DNA of 64,000 bases from Rothia sp035916755 (GTDB taxonomy: Bacteria > Actinomycetota > Actinomycetes > Actinomycetales > Micrococcaceae), in assembly GCF_035916755.1 (NCBI RefSeq), contig NZ_JAYWIX010000009.1, positions 1 to 64,000 on the forward strand, written 5' to 3'. Below are positions 1 to 12,616 of the stretch, piece after piece. The notes beneath the pieces are model-generated. The model was not told where the DNA came from. It searched no databases and saw nothing but the letters and a program-made list of their open reading frames with translations. Position 1 is the first letter of the stretch, and each line of letters starts with the position of its first letter. The position numbers were made by a program, and so were the translations under genes.

Positions 1-50
1 TTATCTCAAAACCATACAGTGGACACAAACAAACAAAACTCAGTCAAAAA
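1..50 (-). other. 23S-5S rRNA internal spacer (partial)
   Basis: Read on the minus strand, this short A/T-rich stretch follows the 3' end of the 23S gene. The 5S gene expected next lies outside the window to the left. No gene is visible in it. Confidence 0.7.
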
Positions 51-5049
<4,999 letters not shown>

Positions 5050-5285
5050 AAATGAAGTAGTTGATGATCCTGGTCTCTGATTGTTAGCGAACCATTCACC
5101 ACGGGGTGGTGTGGTTCGAGCTGACGAATCTGAAACCATGTGATTATCAAATTCAGTGAGAAACCAAGGGGTTTCTCACGTCTTGTATAAATATTTGGTA
5201 TCAGTTCAACTTCCGCACTACCTGGTGTTCATGGTGAACACTAGTGTGTAGTGTGGACGATAAGAATGTTATGTATAACATTGGT

Positions 5286-5313
5286 ACGCTATTGAGTTTT
5301 CAAGCAACAAACC
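5286..5313 (-). promoter_or_regulatory. boxA-like antitermination element in the rrn leader
   Basis: The minus strand reads TTGTTGCTTGAAAACTCAAT, matching the actinobacterial leader core (TTGAGAACTCAATAG) apart from one or two bases. It lies 235-265 bases before 16S and downstream of both candidate promoters, where antitermination factors would load. Confidence 0.55.
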
Positions 5314-5401
5314 GCATTCTCAACCCTAGCCAGTGGAACTGGCCGGTGTTTCGTATCGGTCATTCTCAAGTTTTTGTGTCACCCGTTTGGGCAACTCATT
5401 C

Positions 5402-5430
5402 AGTCTATAATGCTTTTCCCATCATCGCAA
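5402..5430 (-). promoter_or_regulatory. candidate rrn promoter, proximal
   Basis: The minus strand carries TTGCGA (5430-5425), a 17-base spacer, and TAGACT (5407-5402). The match to the sigma-A consensus is moderate. It lies upstream of the boxA-like leader element. It was found by eye and not tested. Confidence 0.35.
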
Positions 5431-5606
5431 CTCGCCAGAGCGTGACGATAGCCACAAGCTCTTTTCTTTACTTCAAAGCCTAAGCTTCAAACCCGAAAAC
5501 CAGTTCAATCAACTCTCCCTGGGAGCCTTTATCAACTCAACTTGTGGTGCACTATTCGATTATGTTTCGCTTTCGACCGGTTACCCGCGCCTCAGCGACT
5601 CGTTAT

Positions 5607-5635
5607 ACTTTACGCAGGTTTTTTGGAGCACGCAA
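5607..5635 (-). promoter_or_regulatory. candidate rrn promoter, distal
   Basis: The minus strand carries TTGCGT (5635-5630), a 17-base spacer and TAAAGT (5612-5607), overlapping TATAAC. Its -35 is almost the same as that of the proximal candidate, so a tandem arrangement is plausible. The identification is tentative. Confidence 0.3.
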
Positions 5636-5818
5636 CCCGATTGGGGCTCTTTTTCCCTCACAACACCACCCAAACCCACCCAAACAAAGGTGTTTCCCCT
5701 AGTAAAAAGCGGGTTAAATTTTCTCAAAAATATTTTGAAAAACTTTTCCAGCCTCGCAGAACCCCACCCTAGCCTGACTCCGTTTTCCCGCACTTTTACC
5801 ACCCTGACAAGGGCAAAT

Positions 5819-5870
5819 AGAAAAACCCGCCCCATTCTCTCCCGTGTTTAAGGATGAGAGGTGGGGCGGG
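5819..5870 (-). terminator. intrinsic terminator after tyrS
   Basis: On the minus strand a G+C-rich stem (CCCGCCCCA pairing with TGGGGCGGG, extended by TCTC/GAGA) is followed directly by TTTTTCT. It lies just beyond the tyrS stop codon and separates tyrS from the rrn promoter region. Confidence 0.85.
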
Positions 5871-5897
5871 CGTCCTCGCTGAAGAGAAGGACTTAAC

Positions 5898-7205
5898 TTA
5901 CTGGGCAACCTCAACAACTGCCATGTTCTTCTTGCCGCGGCGAACTACCGCGTACTTGCCGAGAAGCAGGTCAGATTCGGTGAGGGCGGCGTCCTCGCCC
6001 TGTACCTTGACGTTGTTGATTGCTGCGCCGCCTTCCTTGAGGGTGCGGCGGGCCTCGGACTTAGAGGTAGAAAGGCCGGTTTCGGTCAGCACAGTCACCA
6101 TGTCCAGCTGGTCAGCTGAAAGTACCGCGTGGGGCAGCTCGGCGGTAGCGGCCTTGAGGGTGGCCTCGTCCAGGGCCGCGAAATCGCCCTTGCCGAAGAG
6201 AGCCTCAGAAGCAGCGATCACCTTTTCGGTAGCTTCAACACCGTGTACCAGAGAGGTCACCTCGTAGGCCAGGGTCTTCTGGGCTAGGCGCTTGAAGGGC
6301 TCTTCTTCAACAGACTTCTGCAGGGCAGCGATCTCGTCGCGGGTCTTGAAGGTGAAGACCTTGAGGCGGTCAGCTACGTCAGCGTCAGCGGTGTTCAGCC
6401 AGAACTGGTAGAAGGCGTAGGGTGAGCACATCTCGGGGTCAAGCCAGATAGCGTTACCCTCAGACTTACCAAACTTGGTGCCGTCAGAGTTAGTAATGAG
6501 CGGGGTGCCCAGGGCGTGGACAGACTTACCGGTGACCTTGCGGACCAGCTCGGTACCGCTGGTCAGGTTGCCCCACTGATCGGAGCCACCGCACTGAAGG
6601 GTCACGCCGTGGCGGCGGTTGAGTTCCAGGAAGTCATTGCCCTGCAGAATCTGGTAGGAGAACTCGGTGTAGGAGATGCCCTCTTCAGAGTTCAGGCGCT
6701 TAGCCACGATTTCCTTTTTAATCATGGTGCCCACGCGGAAGTTCTTACCGATTTCGCGCAGGAAATCGATGGCAGATAGTTCGCTGGTCCAGTCCAGGTT
6801 ATTGACCATCTGGGCCCCGTTCTCGCCCTCAAAAGACAAGAAACGCTCAATCTGGCCGCGCAGACGGCTTACCCAGCCCTCAACAACATCGCGGGAGTTG
6901 AGCACACGCTCAGAGGTCTGGCGGGGATCACCAATCAGGCCGGTAGCACCGCCAACCAGGCCGAAGGGGCGGTGGCCAGCCAGCTGCAGGCGACGCATAA
7001 GCAGCAGCTGGACCAGGTGCCCCAGGTGCAGGGAAGCTGCGGTGGGGTCGTAACCGATATAGAAGTTCACGGTCTCTTCAGCCAGCGCCTTCTCAAGGGC
7101 TTCTTCATCGGTGCTGACGTGCACAAAGCCACGCCACTTCAATTCCTGCCAGATATTCTCGAAGGAATCATCGTTGTGCTGAGCTGCAAGAGTCTCTTCA
7201 GACAC
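5898..7205 (-). CDS. tyrS: tyrosyl-tRNA synthetase
   Basis: The enzyme charges tRNA-Tyr with tyrosine in the cytoplasm. It is a class I synthetase of 435 residues. The HIGH-type motif is HLGH near residue 60 and the KMSKS-type motif is KFGKS near residue 235. YIGYDPTAASLHLGH and GGSDQWGN are classic bacterial TyrRS blocks. An S4-like RNA-binding domain follows at the C-terminus (KSEARRTLKEGGAAINN). The frame is open upstream to a TTG, but I take the GTG at 7205 because GGAG lies 5 bases before it (7214-7211), giving the N-terminus VSEETLAAQ. It has its own terminator downstream. Confidence 0.96.
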   Translation of the reverse strand: MSEETLAAQHNDDSFENIWQELKWRGFVHVSTDEEALEKALAEETVNFYIGYDPTAASLHLGHLVQLLLMRRLQLAGHRPFGLVGGATGLIGDPRQTSERVLNSRDVVEGWVSRLRGQIERFLSFEGENGAQMVNNLDWTSELSAIDFLREIGKNFRVGTMIKKEIVAKRLNSEEGISYTEFSYQILQGNDFLELNRRHGVTLQCGGSDQWGNLTSGTELVRKVTGKSVHALGTPLITNSDGTKFGKSEGNAIWLDPEMCSPYAFYQFWLNTADADVADRLKVFTFKTRDEIAALQKSVEEEPFKRLAQKTLAYEVTSLVHGVEATEKVIAASEALFGKGDFAALDEATLKAATAELPHAVLSADQLDMVTVLTETGLSTSKSEARRTLKEGGAAINNVKVQGEDAALTESDLLLGKYAVVRRGKKNMAVVEVAQ

Positions 7206-7317
7206 GGTTACTCCATGGTTAGTAATGAACAAAAAGCAGTGGCAAAGCCACCTCTACAAAGGTACCAGTTCACCGCCGGGGACGGGCAGCGGGCACTTCC
7301 GGTGTTCTCTGATTGAG

Positions 7318-7385
7318 AGAAAGAGAAAGGACGCCCCTCCCCCGCTTCCCTGCCCGCGGGCAGGAAGGGGGTGGGAGCGTCCTTG
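7318..7385 (-). terminator. intrinsic terminator after the HelD-like gene
   Basis: On the minus strand a long stem begins AAGGACGC and ends GCGTCCTT, with an inner CCTGCCC/GGGCAGG hairpin. It is followed by the pyrimidine run TTCTCTTTCTCTC. It lies 20 bases after the helicase-like gene and before tyrS. The GGACGC/GCGTCC arms recur in other terminators of this window. Confidence 0.8.
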
Positions 7386-7405
7386 CGCTACGGAATCTCG
7401 TGCAG

Positions 7406-9721
7406 CTACTCGGTAGGGGCGATGCCCGCGGGCAGCTCACGAGAAGCGAGCAGGTGCAGGCGCTGGGTGGGGCGGGTCATGGAGACATACAGGTCGCCCA
7501 CCGAACCGTTAGCTGCACGCACCAGGTCGGCAGGCTCAACGATAATCACGGTGTCGAACTCTAGACCCTTGGCTTCCCAGGGGGTCAGAATTAGTACTTG
7601 GTGTTCCAGGGCAGAGGCCGAGGTGCCCAGCTTACCCTTGTGCTCGGCAGCAATCGCCAGGGCGGTCTCGCGGTAGCGTTCCTCGCTGACAATCACGCCA
7701 ATAAGGCCACCGGCGCCCTGCTCCAACTCATCGCTGACGGTGCTCACCACAGCCGGGTAGAGGGCGTCCTCACCCACGATACGGGCGGACGGCGCCCACT
7801 TGCCCTCGCGCACGGCGCGGGGGGCAGAGATATCCAGGCCGGCAGCACGGGCAACCTCAACGGCGGCGTCCGAAATCTGGGCGGGGGTACGGTAGTTGAC
7901 GGTCAGCTCGTCCAGGGTGAAGCGCTCCCCCACAAAAGGCTCAAGAGCCTGCGCCCAGGACTGCGACGCTGCTGCCGAAGATGCCTGCGCGATATCGCCA
8001 ACAATCGTAAAGGACTTCATGGGGCAGCGGCGCATGAGCAGGCGCCATTGCATGGGGGAAAGCTCCTGGGCCTCGTCAACTACCACGTGCCCGTAGGCCC
8101 AGGTGCGGTCGGCCTGCGCAGCGCGGGCAGCGGTCATACGCTCACCGCGCTCCTCGTTCAGCTCGGCAATCTGCTCGGCGGTAACTACGCCGTCCACGCC
8201 CATATCGGCCAGCTGCTGGTCTACGTTCTCCAGGGCCTTACGGGCGTTTTCGAGATTGGCCTGGTGGGCCGCCTCAGCGCGGGCAGCGGCTCCGGCACCG
8301 GCGACCTTGGAAAAATCACCGAGAAGCTCCGCAGCTTCATCTAGCAGGGGCACATCGGACTCGGTAAAGGGCAGGTTCGCTGCGCGCGCCAGGACGTCAC
8401 GCTCAGTGTCGGTGAGGACGCCCGCGGTTGCGCTCTGCAGGTATTCCGGCTTTGAAAACAGCGAGCGCACCAGGGTCTCGGGTGACAGGGGCATCCAGGC
8501 GAGGTTGATAGCTCGGCGGACGTCCAGGGACCCGCGGACATCGTCTTCGAGGTAGGGGCGGTCAACCGCGTGGCCGGCGGCGGCATCCAGCTTTTCGTTG
8601 AGCTGGACGGTGAGCTCTTTCAGGAGCACCTTCACAAAGGTTTCCCGAGCCTCATTATGGGGTTTGCCGGTTGAACGCGCCGTGTTGCGGGCGTGCTTGA
8701 CCATGCCGGGGGTCATCTCGATGGCGGTAGAGTCCACGTACATCTTCACGGGCTTGGCCGGTACTTTCTGACGGTCGGCTACTGCCTTTTTGATGACCTC
8801 GGCCATGCGTAAATCGCCCTTGACCCTAGCAACAGCGGGGTCGGTTTCGGGTACGGCCTTGATACCCGGGTACAGGGTTGCAAGAGACGACATGACCACG
8901 CCGGTCTCGCCCAGGGAGGGCAGCACGCGCTCGATGTACCACATGAAGGAAGCGGAGGGGCCAACGACCAGAACACCGGCATTGTTGAGACGCTCGCGGA
9001 AGGTGTAGAGCAGGTAGGCGGCACGGTGCAGGGCAACGGCGGTTTTACCGGTACCGGGGCCGCCCTGCACAACGCGGACGCCCGCCAGGTCGGCGCGGAT
9101 AATGGCGTCCTGCTCTGCCTGAATTGTCGCCACGATATCGCCCATGCGGCCAGTGCGCTTGCGGTTCAGGGCCGCCAGCAGGGCACCCTCACCGTGCAGG
9201 TTCTCATCGCCGTCCTCAAGCAGGGTTGAGTCGAGCACATCGTCTTCGAAGCCGGTGACTTCGCGGCGCTCTAGCATCAGGTGGCGGCGGCGGCGCACAC
9301 CCTGCCGGTTGAAAGCGGTGGCCTGATAGAAGGTGCCGGCTTCGGGGGCACGCCAGTCAATGAGCAAGCGCTCGTGGTCTTCGGTTGCCAGGCCGATACG
9401 GCCGATGTAGCGGATAGCCTCGTCGTCGAGGTCAAGACGGCCAAAAGCCAGGCGGTGGTCAACAGCGTTGTACTGGGCCAGGCGGTCTTCATAGTGCTGG
9501 GCGTAGGCGTCACGCTCTGAACGGTTCTGGTGGCTGCCAACAGCCTGGTTCTTGCGGGTGCTCTTGAGCTTTTTCTCGTTAATCTCTCGGAGCTCATCGA
9601 GGCGGGCGTACAGCCTGCCCACGTAGGCTCGTTCACCTGCCAGCTGAGCCTCGTAGGCTTTTTCAGCGGCAGTCTGCTCACCGGTTGCGGTTGTATTCTC
9701 GGTCAAGAGGGAACCCTTCAT
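7406..9721 (-). CDS. helD: HelD-like RNA polymerase-associated UvrD-type ATPase
   Basis: This is a superfamily 1 NTPase of 771 residues. The N-terminal 100 residues are charged and helical (AEKAYEAQLAGERAYVGRLY), as in the coiled-coil arm of HelD that enters the RNA polymerase secondary channel. Walker A is GGPGTGKT (residues 220-227), Walker B-like VVDEAQEL lies near 545, and the C-terminal motifs include WEAKGLEFDTVIIVE and SMTRPTQRLHLL. HelD proteins release stalled RNA polymerase and in some actinobacteria contribute to rifamycin tolerance; that role here is inferred. The ATG at 9721 has its GGAGGG about 14 bases away. A TTG at 9706 has AAGGG 7 bases upstream and is an equally good start. 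It is a single-gene unit with a terminator on each side. Confidence 0.85.
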   Translation of the reverse strand: MKGSLLTENTTATGEQTAAEKAYEAQLAGERAYVGRLYARLDELREINEKKLKSTRKNQAVGSHQNRSERDAYAQHYEDRLAQYNAVDHRLAFGRLDLDDEAIRYIGRIGLATEDHERLLIDWRAPEAGTFYQATAFNRQGVRRRRHLMLERREVTGFEDDVLDSTLLEDGDENLHGEGALLAALNRKRTGRMGDIVATIQAEQDAIIRADLAGVRVVQGGPGTGKTAVALHRAAYLLYTFRERLNNAGVLVVGPSASFMWYIERVLPSLGETGVVMSSLATLYPGIKAVPETDPAVARVKGDLRMAEVIKKAVADRQKVPAKPVKMYVDSTAIEMTPGMVKHARNTARSTGKPHNEARETFVKVLLKELTVQLNEKLDAAAGHAVDRPYLEDDVRGSLDVRRAINLAWMPLSPETLVRSLFSKPEYLQSATAGVLTDTERDVLARAANLPFTESDVPLLDEAAELLGDFSKVAGAGAAARAEAAHQANLENARKALENVDQQLADMGVDGVVTAEQIAELNEERGERMTAARAAQADRTWAYGHVVVDEAQELSPMQWRLLMRRCPMKSFTIVGDIAQASSAAASQSWAQALEPFVGERFTLDELTVNYRTPAQISDAAVEVARAAGLDISAPRAVREGKWAPSARIVGEDALYPAVVSTVSDELEQGAGGLIGVIVSEERYRETALAIAAEHKGKLGTSASALEHQVLILTPWEAKGLEFDTVIIVEPADLVRAANGSVGDLYVSMTRPTQRLHLLASRELPAGIAPTE

Positions 9722-9763
9722 CGCGGAAAATTCAAGCCCTCCATTCTACCCGTACGCCCGAAC

Positions 9764-9807
9764 AAAAAGAAAGGACGCCCGCGGCAGCTCGGTGGGGCAG
9801 GGCGCCC
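9764..9807 (-). terminator. intrinsic terminator after yoeB
   Basis: On the minus strand GGGCGCCC (9807-9800) can pair, with one G-U, with GGGCGTCC, and it is followed by TTTCTTTTT. It lies between the toxin gene and the HelD-like gene. Confidence 0.65.
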
Positions 9808-9827
9808 AGACTTTCAATCGCTGCCTA

Positions 9828-10082
9828 TCAGTAGTGGTATCTGCAGGCGGCAATCAAGATTGACGTATCTGTTATCGCATAAATGAGTCTGTGTTCGTCT
9901 GTAATCCGCCGCGACCAGAACCCTGACCAGTCGTGTTTAAGGGCCTCGGGTTTGCCGATACCCTCGTGCCCGTTGCGGGCAATATCTTTGATCAGAGTGT
10001 TAATGCGTTTAAGGACTTTGCGGTCCTGCTGCTGCCACCAGAGGTAGTCTTCCCAGGCGTTTTCATCCCACACGATTTTCAT
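9828..10082 (-). CDS. yoeB: YoeB-family toxin (ribosome-dependent mRNA interferase)
   Basis: The protein is 84 residues, the same length as E. coli YoeB and colinear with it. The catalytic residues known from E. coli fall at identical positions: Glu46 (in GKPE), Arg65 (in EHR) and His83 with Tyr84 at the end (CRYHY). The block LSGFWSRRIT is present as WSGFWSRRIT. YoeB cleaves mRNA in the ribosomal A site when the antitoxin is degraded. It lies 3 bases after the antitoxin gene in one transcript, which fits translational coupling. The catalytic set is intact, so the toxin is probably active. Confidence 0.95.
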   Translation of the reverse strand: MKIVWDENAWEDYLWWQQQDRKVLKRINTLIKDIARNGHEGIGKPEALKHDWSGFWSRRITDEHRLIYAITDTSILIAACRYHY

Positions 10083-10085
10083 GTC

Positions 10086-10340
10086 TTACTCTTCGATCAG
10101 CTGGTGCTCTTCCCCCAGACCAGCTTTCAGCCGCGCGATTGAGTCAGAGATTCGACGAGCGTTCCGGGGAGAGCGCATGAGGTAGGCGGCTTCTTTGAGG
10201 GACTCATAGTCTTCGAGCGACAGCATGACGACGGGGTCGTGCCCCACTCTAGTGATGACGACTTCTTCGCGGTCGTTGATAACAGAATCCATGACCTCTG
10301 CGTAACGAGCCCGAGATTCTGAATAGGTCATTGTTTTCAT
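10086..10340 (-). CDS. yefM: YefM-family antitoxin
   Basis: This 84-residue protein matches YefM: N-terminal MKTMTYSESRARYAEVMDSV, then DPVVMLSLEDYESL and YLMRSPRNARRISDSI. The N-terminal half is the DNA-binding fold and the C-terminal half wraps the toxin. The frame is open 9 bases further to a TTG, but the ATG at 10340 gives the conserved family start and has AGAAAGG upstream. It precedes yoeB. Autoregulation is supported by a two-half-site operator at 10356-10374. Confidence 0.94.
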   Translation of the reverse strand: MKTMTYSESRARYAEVMDSVINDREEVVITRVGHDPVVMLSLEDYESLKEAAYLMRSPRNARRISDSIARLKAGLGEEHQLIEE

Positions 10341-10355
10341 TCCACACAACCTTTC

Positions 10356-10374
10356 TTGTACGACCTATTGTACG
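10356..10374 (-). promoter_or_regulatory. putative YefM-YoeB operator over the -10 region
   Basis: TTGTACG occurs twice, at 10356-10362 and 10368-10374, exactly 12 bases apart. In E. coli the YefM-YoeB operator consists of two sites with a TGTACA core spaced 12 bp centre to centre; here the core is TGTACG. On the minus strand the distal copy overlaps a -10-like TACAAT (10372-10367), so binding would block transcription of yefM-yoeB. Confidence 0.6.
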
Positions 10375-10400
10375 TCCAGCAGTTTCTCCCAGGAAGCCTA

Positions 10401-10474
10401 ACCGAAACAAAAGACCCCGGTTTTCGTGCATTCACCCCAGGTAAAAACCAGGGTAACTGCATGAAAACCGGGGT
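10401..10474 (-). terminator. intrinsic terminator after apt (nested hairpins)
   Basis: The arms at 10414-10430 and 10458-10474 are complementary over about 17 bases (ACCCCGGTTTTC/GAAAACCGGGGT). A smaller ACCCTGG/CCTGGGGT hairpin lies in the loop. On the minus strand TCTTTTGTTT follows. It insulates yefM-yoeB from apt. Confidence 0.8.
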
Positions 10475-10492
10475 ACTACGCGGGGGCAGTCT

Positions 10493-11044
10493 CTATTCCG
10501 CGACCAGAGACAGGGCCTCCAGGCGGTGGCCAGCCAGGATTTCGCGTCCGCCCAGGCCCTCAAGCTCCAGGAGCACGCCAATGCCGGCGACCTTCAGGTC
10601 AGCCATCTCCATCAGGTGGGTGGCCGCCTCAAGGGTGCCTCCGGTGGCCAGAAGGTCATCCACAATCAGCACACGGGAACCTGCCGGGATGTCGTCCTTG
10701 TGAATCTCAATCGCAGCCTGACCGTATTCGAGGGAGTATTCCTTCATGTAGGTATCGCGAGGCAGCTTACCAGCCTTACGCACGGTCATGACGCCGGTGC
10801 CGGCAATGTAGGCGATAGCCGAAGCCATCAAAAAGCCGCGCGCTTCAACGCCAGCTACGATATCGAACTGACCCTCAAAACGCTGGGCGAGCTCTTCCAT
10901 AGACGCCCGGAAGACCTGCGGGTTAGCGAACAGGGTGGTGACGTCGTAGAAGAGGATGCCTTCCTTGGGGTAGTCCTGAATCTGCGCGCAGGCAGCGGGA
11001 ATCTGCTCCTCAAGGGGCAGGGAAGAATCAACGGGCTTAATCAT
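10493..11044 (-). CDS. apt: adenine phosphoribosyltransferase
   Basis: The enzyme salvages adenine with PRPP to give AMP. It is 183 residues. The PRPP-binding motif VLIVDDLLATGGTLEAA lies near residue 125, and the family block IVAGVEARGFL near 62. The start is at ATG 11044, giving MIKPVDSSLPLEEQIPAA. It lies 9 bases after argH on the same strand, so it may be cotranscribed with argH. Terminator 10401-10474 follows. Confidence 0.95.
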   Translation of the reverse strand: MIKPVDSSLPLEEQIPAACAQIQDYPKEGILFYDVTTLFANPQVFRASMEELAQRFEGQFDIVAGVEARGFLMASAIAYIAGTGVMTVRKAGKLPRDTYMKEYSLEYGQAAIEIHKDDIPAGSRVLIVDDLLATGGTLEAATHLMEMADLKVAGIGVLLELEGLGGREILAGHRLEALSLVAE

Positions 11045-11053
11045 GCTTTTAGC

Positions 11054-12496
11054 CTAGCTGATGACCTGGGTGCGGGCCGCGAAAGCACGCGCAGGTTCTA
11101 GCTCACTCTTGAGCGCTTCCAGCTGGGCAGCCACAGCGGACGGGGCGGTGCCGCCCTGGGCGCTCCGGGAGTTCAAAGACCCCTCAACGGTGAGCACTTC
11201 GCGGACGCCAGCGTGCAGGGCAGGTGAGATCGCCAGGTAGTCCTCGTCGGTCAGGTCCCACAGCTCGCAGTCCTTCTCTTCGCAGACGCGCACAGCTTCA
11301 CCGGCCAGTTCGTGGGCCACGCGGAAGGGTACACCCTCGCGCACCAGCCACTCGGCAACGTCCGTCGCCAGGGCAAAGCCCTGGGGAGCCAGCTCCGCCA
11401 GACGGTCGGTGTTGAAGGTGAGGGTGGCAATCATGCCGGAGACAGCGGGCAGCAGAACTTCAAGCTGGTCGATGGCGTCAAAGACCGGTTCCTTATCTTC
11501 CTGCAGGTCGCGGTTGTAGGCCAGGGGCAGGGCCTTCAGGGTTGCCAGCAGGCCGGTAAGGTCACCGATCAGGCGACCGGCCTTACCGCGGGCAAGCTCA
11601 GCGATATCGGGGTTCTTCTTCTGCGGCATAATCGATGAGCCGGTGGAGAAGGAGTCGTGCAGGGTTACGAAGGAGAACTCCTTGGTTGCCCAGAGAATAA
11701 TCTCTTCAGAGATGCGGGAGAGGTCCACCGAAATCATGGCGGCAATCCAGGCGAACTCGGCGTAGACATCGCGAGAGGCAGTGCCGTCGATAGAGTTGTG
11801 GGTTGCAGAGTTGAAGCCCAGGTCAGCGGCAACAGCTTCCGGATCCAGGCCCAGTGAAGAGCCCGCGAGCGCCCCGGAGCCGTAGGGGGAGACAGCGGCG
11901 CGCTTGTCCCAGTCAATCAGGCGGTCGAGGTCGCGGGACAGGGCCCAGGCGTGGGCCAGGAGCTGGTGGGAGAGCAGGACGGGCTGGGCGTGCTGCAGGT
12001 GGGTGCGGCCGGGCATGGGTGCGTAAGGGTGGGCCTCGGACTGGGCGATGAGGGCATCGATGGTATCCATGACGCCCTTAGCAATGATGGAGGCGTGGTC
12101 ACGCAGGTACATGCGGCCCAGGGTGGCAATCTGGTCGTTGCGGGAGCGACCAGCCCGCAGCTTGCCGCCCAGCTCAGCACCGGCGCGTTCAATCAGGCCC
12201 TTTTCCAAGGAGCCGTGGACGTCCTCGTCCGACTCTGCCGGGGTGTAGGCGCCAGAACGGACGTCGGCTTCAAGCTGGTCGAGGGCTGCAATCATGCCGG
12301 TGAGCTCGTCATCGGTGAGCAGACCGGCCTTAGCCAGCACACGGGCGTGGGCACGGGAGCCTGCAATATCGTAGGGCGCTAGACGCCAGTCGAACTGGGT
12401 TGACTTCGATAGGGCAGCAAGAGCCTCAGAGGGGCCGCCTGCGAAGCGTCCGCCCCAGAGAGCGCCATCGTTGGTACCGTGCTTTTCAGCTGACAT
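11054..12496 (-). CDS. argH: argininosuccinate lyase
   Basis: This enzyme catalyses the last step of arginine synthesis, splitting argininosuccinate to arginine and fumarate. It has 480 residues of the aspartase/fumarase superfamily. The signature GSSIMPQKKNPD lies near residue 285, the active-site THLQHAQPV near 160 and SRNDQIAT near 115. The frame is open 45 bases further upstream, but ATG 12496 has AAAGG 7 bases away and gives the normal family start MSAEKHGTNDGALWGGRF. It follows argG, with a strong hairpin between them (12538-12602) that may reduce readthrough. Confidence 0.97.
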   Translation of the reverse strand: MSAEKHGTNDGALWGGRFAGGPSEALAALSKSTQFDWRLAPYDIAGSRAHARVLAKAGLLTDDELTGMIAALDQLEADVRSGAYTPAESDEDVHGSLEKGLIERAGAELGGKLRAGRSRNDQIATLGRMYLRDHASIIAKGVMDTIDALIAQSEAHPYAPMPGRTHLQHAQPVLLSHQLLAHAWALSRDLDRLIDWDKRAAVSPYGSGALAGSSLGLDPEAVAADLGFNSATHNSIDGTASRDVYAEFAWIAAMISVDLSRISEEIILWATKEFSFVTLHDSFSTGSSIMPQKKNPDIAELARGKAGRLIGDLTGLLATLKALPLAYNRDLQEDKEPVFDAIDQLEVLLPAVSGMIATLTFNTDRLAELAPQGFALATDVAEWLVREGVPFRVAHELAGEAVRVCEEKDCELWDLTDEDYLAISPALHAGVREVLTVEGSLNSRSAQGGTAPSAVAAQLEALKSELEPARAFAARTQVIS

Positions 12497-12537
12497 AGTT
12501 TTACCTTTACGGGGTTGGGAAAATCGTGCGGGGTAAG

Positions 12538-12602
12538 GCAAAAGCCGCCCGCCGGCGTCCTCACCCTTGAGCAGGGTAAGGACGCGCGGGGTTGGGCGGC
12601 TG
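12538..12602 (-). terminator. hairpin terminator or attenuator between argG and argH
   Basis: On the minus strand GCCGCCC pairs with GGGCGGC and an inner CGTCCTTACCCT pairs with AGGGTGAGGACG. CTTTTGCC follows. It would end or thin the argG transcript before argH, which has no obvious separate promoter in the 40 bases that remain. Confidence 0.7.
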
Positions 12603-12616
12603 AAGCGGGGCCGGTT

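Larger units (their letters stand above)
5050..5818 (-). other. rrn leader and upstream promoter region, no protein gene
   Basis: Between 16S and the tyrS terminator I see no credible coding region; the open frames lack ribosome binding sites and family signal. On the minus strand it holds two promoter-like pairs (5607-5635 and 5402-5430) and a boxA-like element (5286-5313). A hairpin GTGAGAAACC..GGTTTCTCAC lies near 5157-5180, and a GGTGTTCA/TGAACAC inverted repeat near 5222-5243 may form part of the pre-16S processing stem. The distal part (5640-5818) is unexplained apart from an A/T-rich patch at 5712-5750. Confidence 0.7.

Noticed and set aside
7598..8344. A 248-codon plus-strand open frame opposite the HelD-like gene
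   Set aside because: Antisense shadow; no ribosome binding site or recognisable fold.
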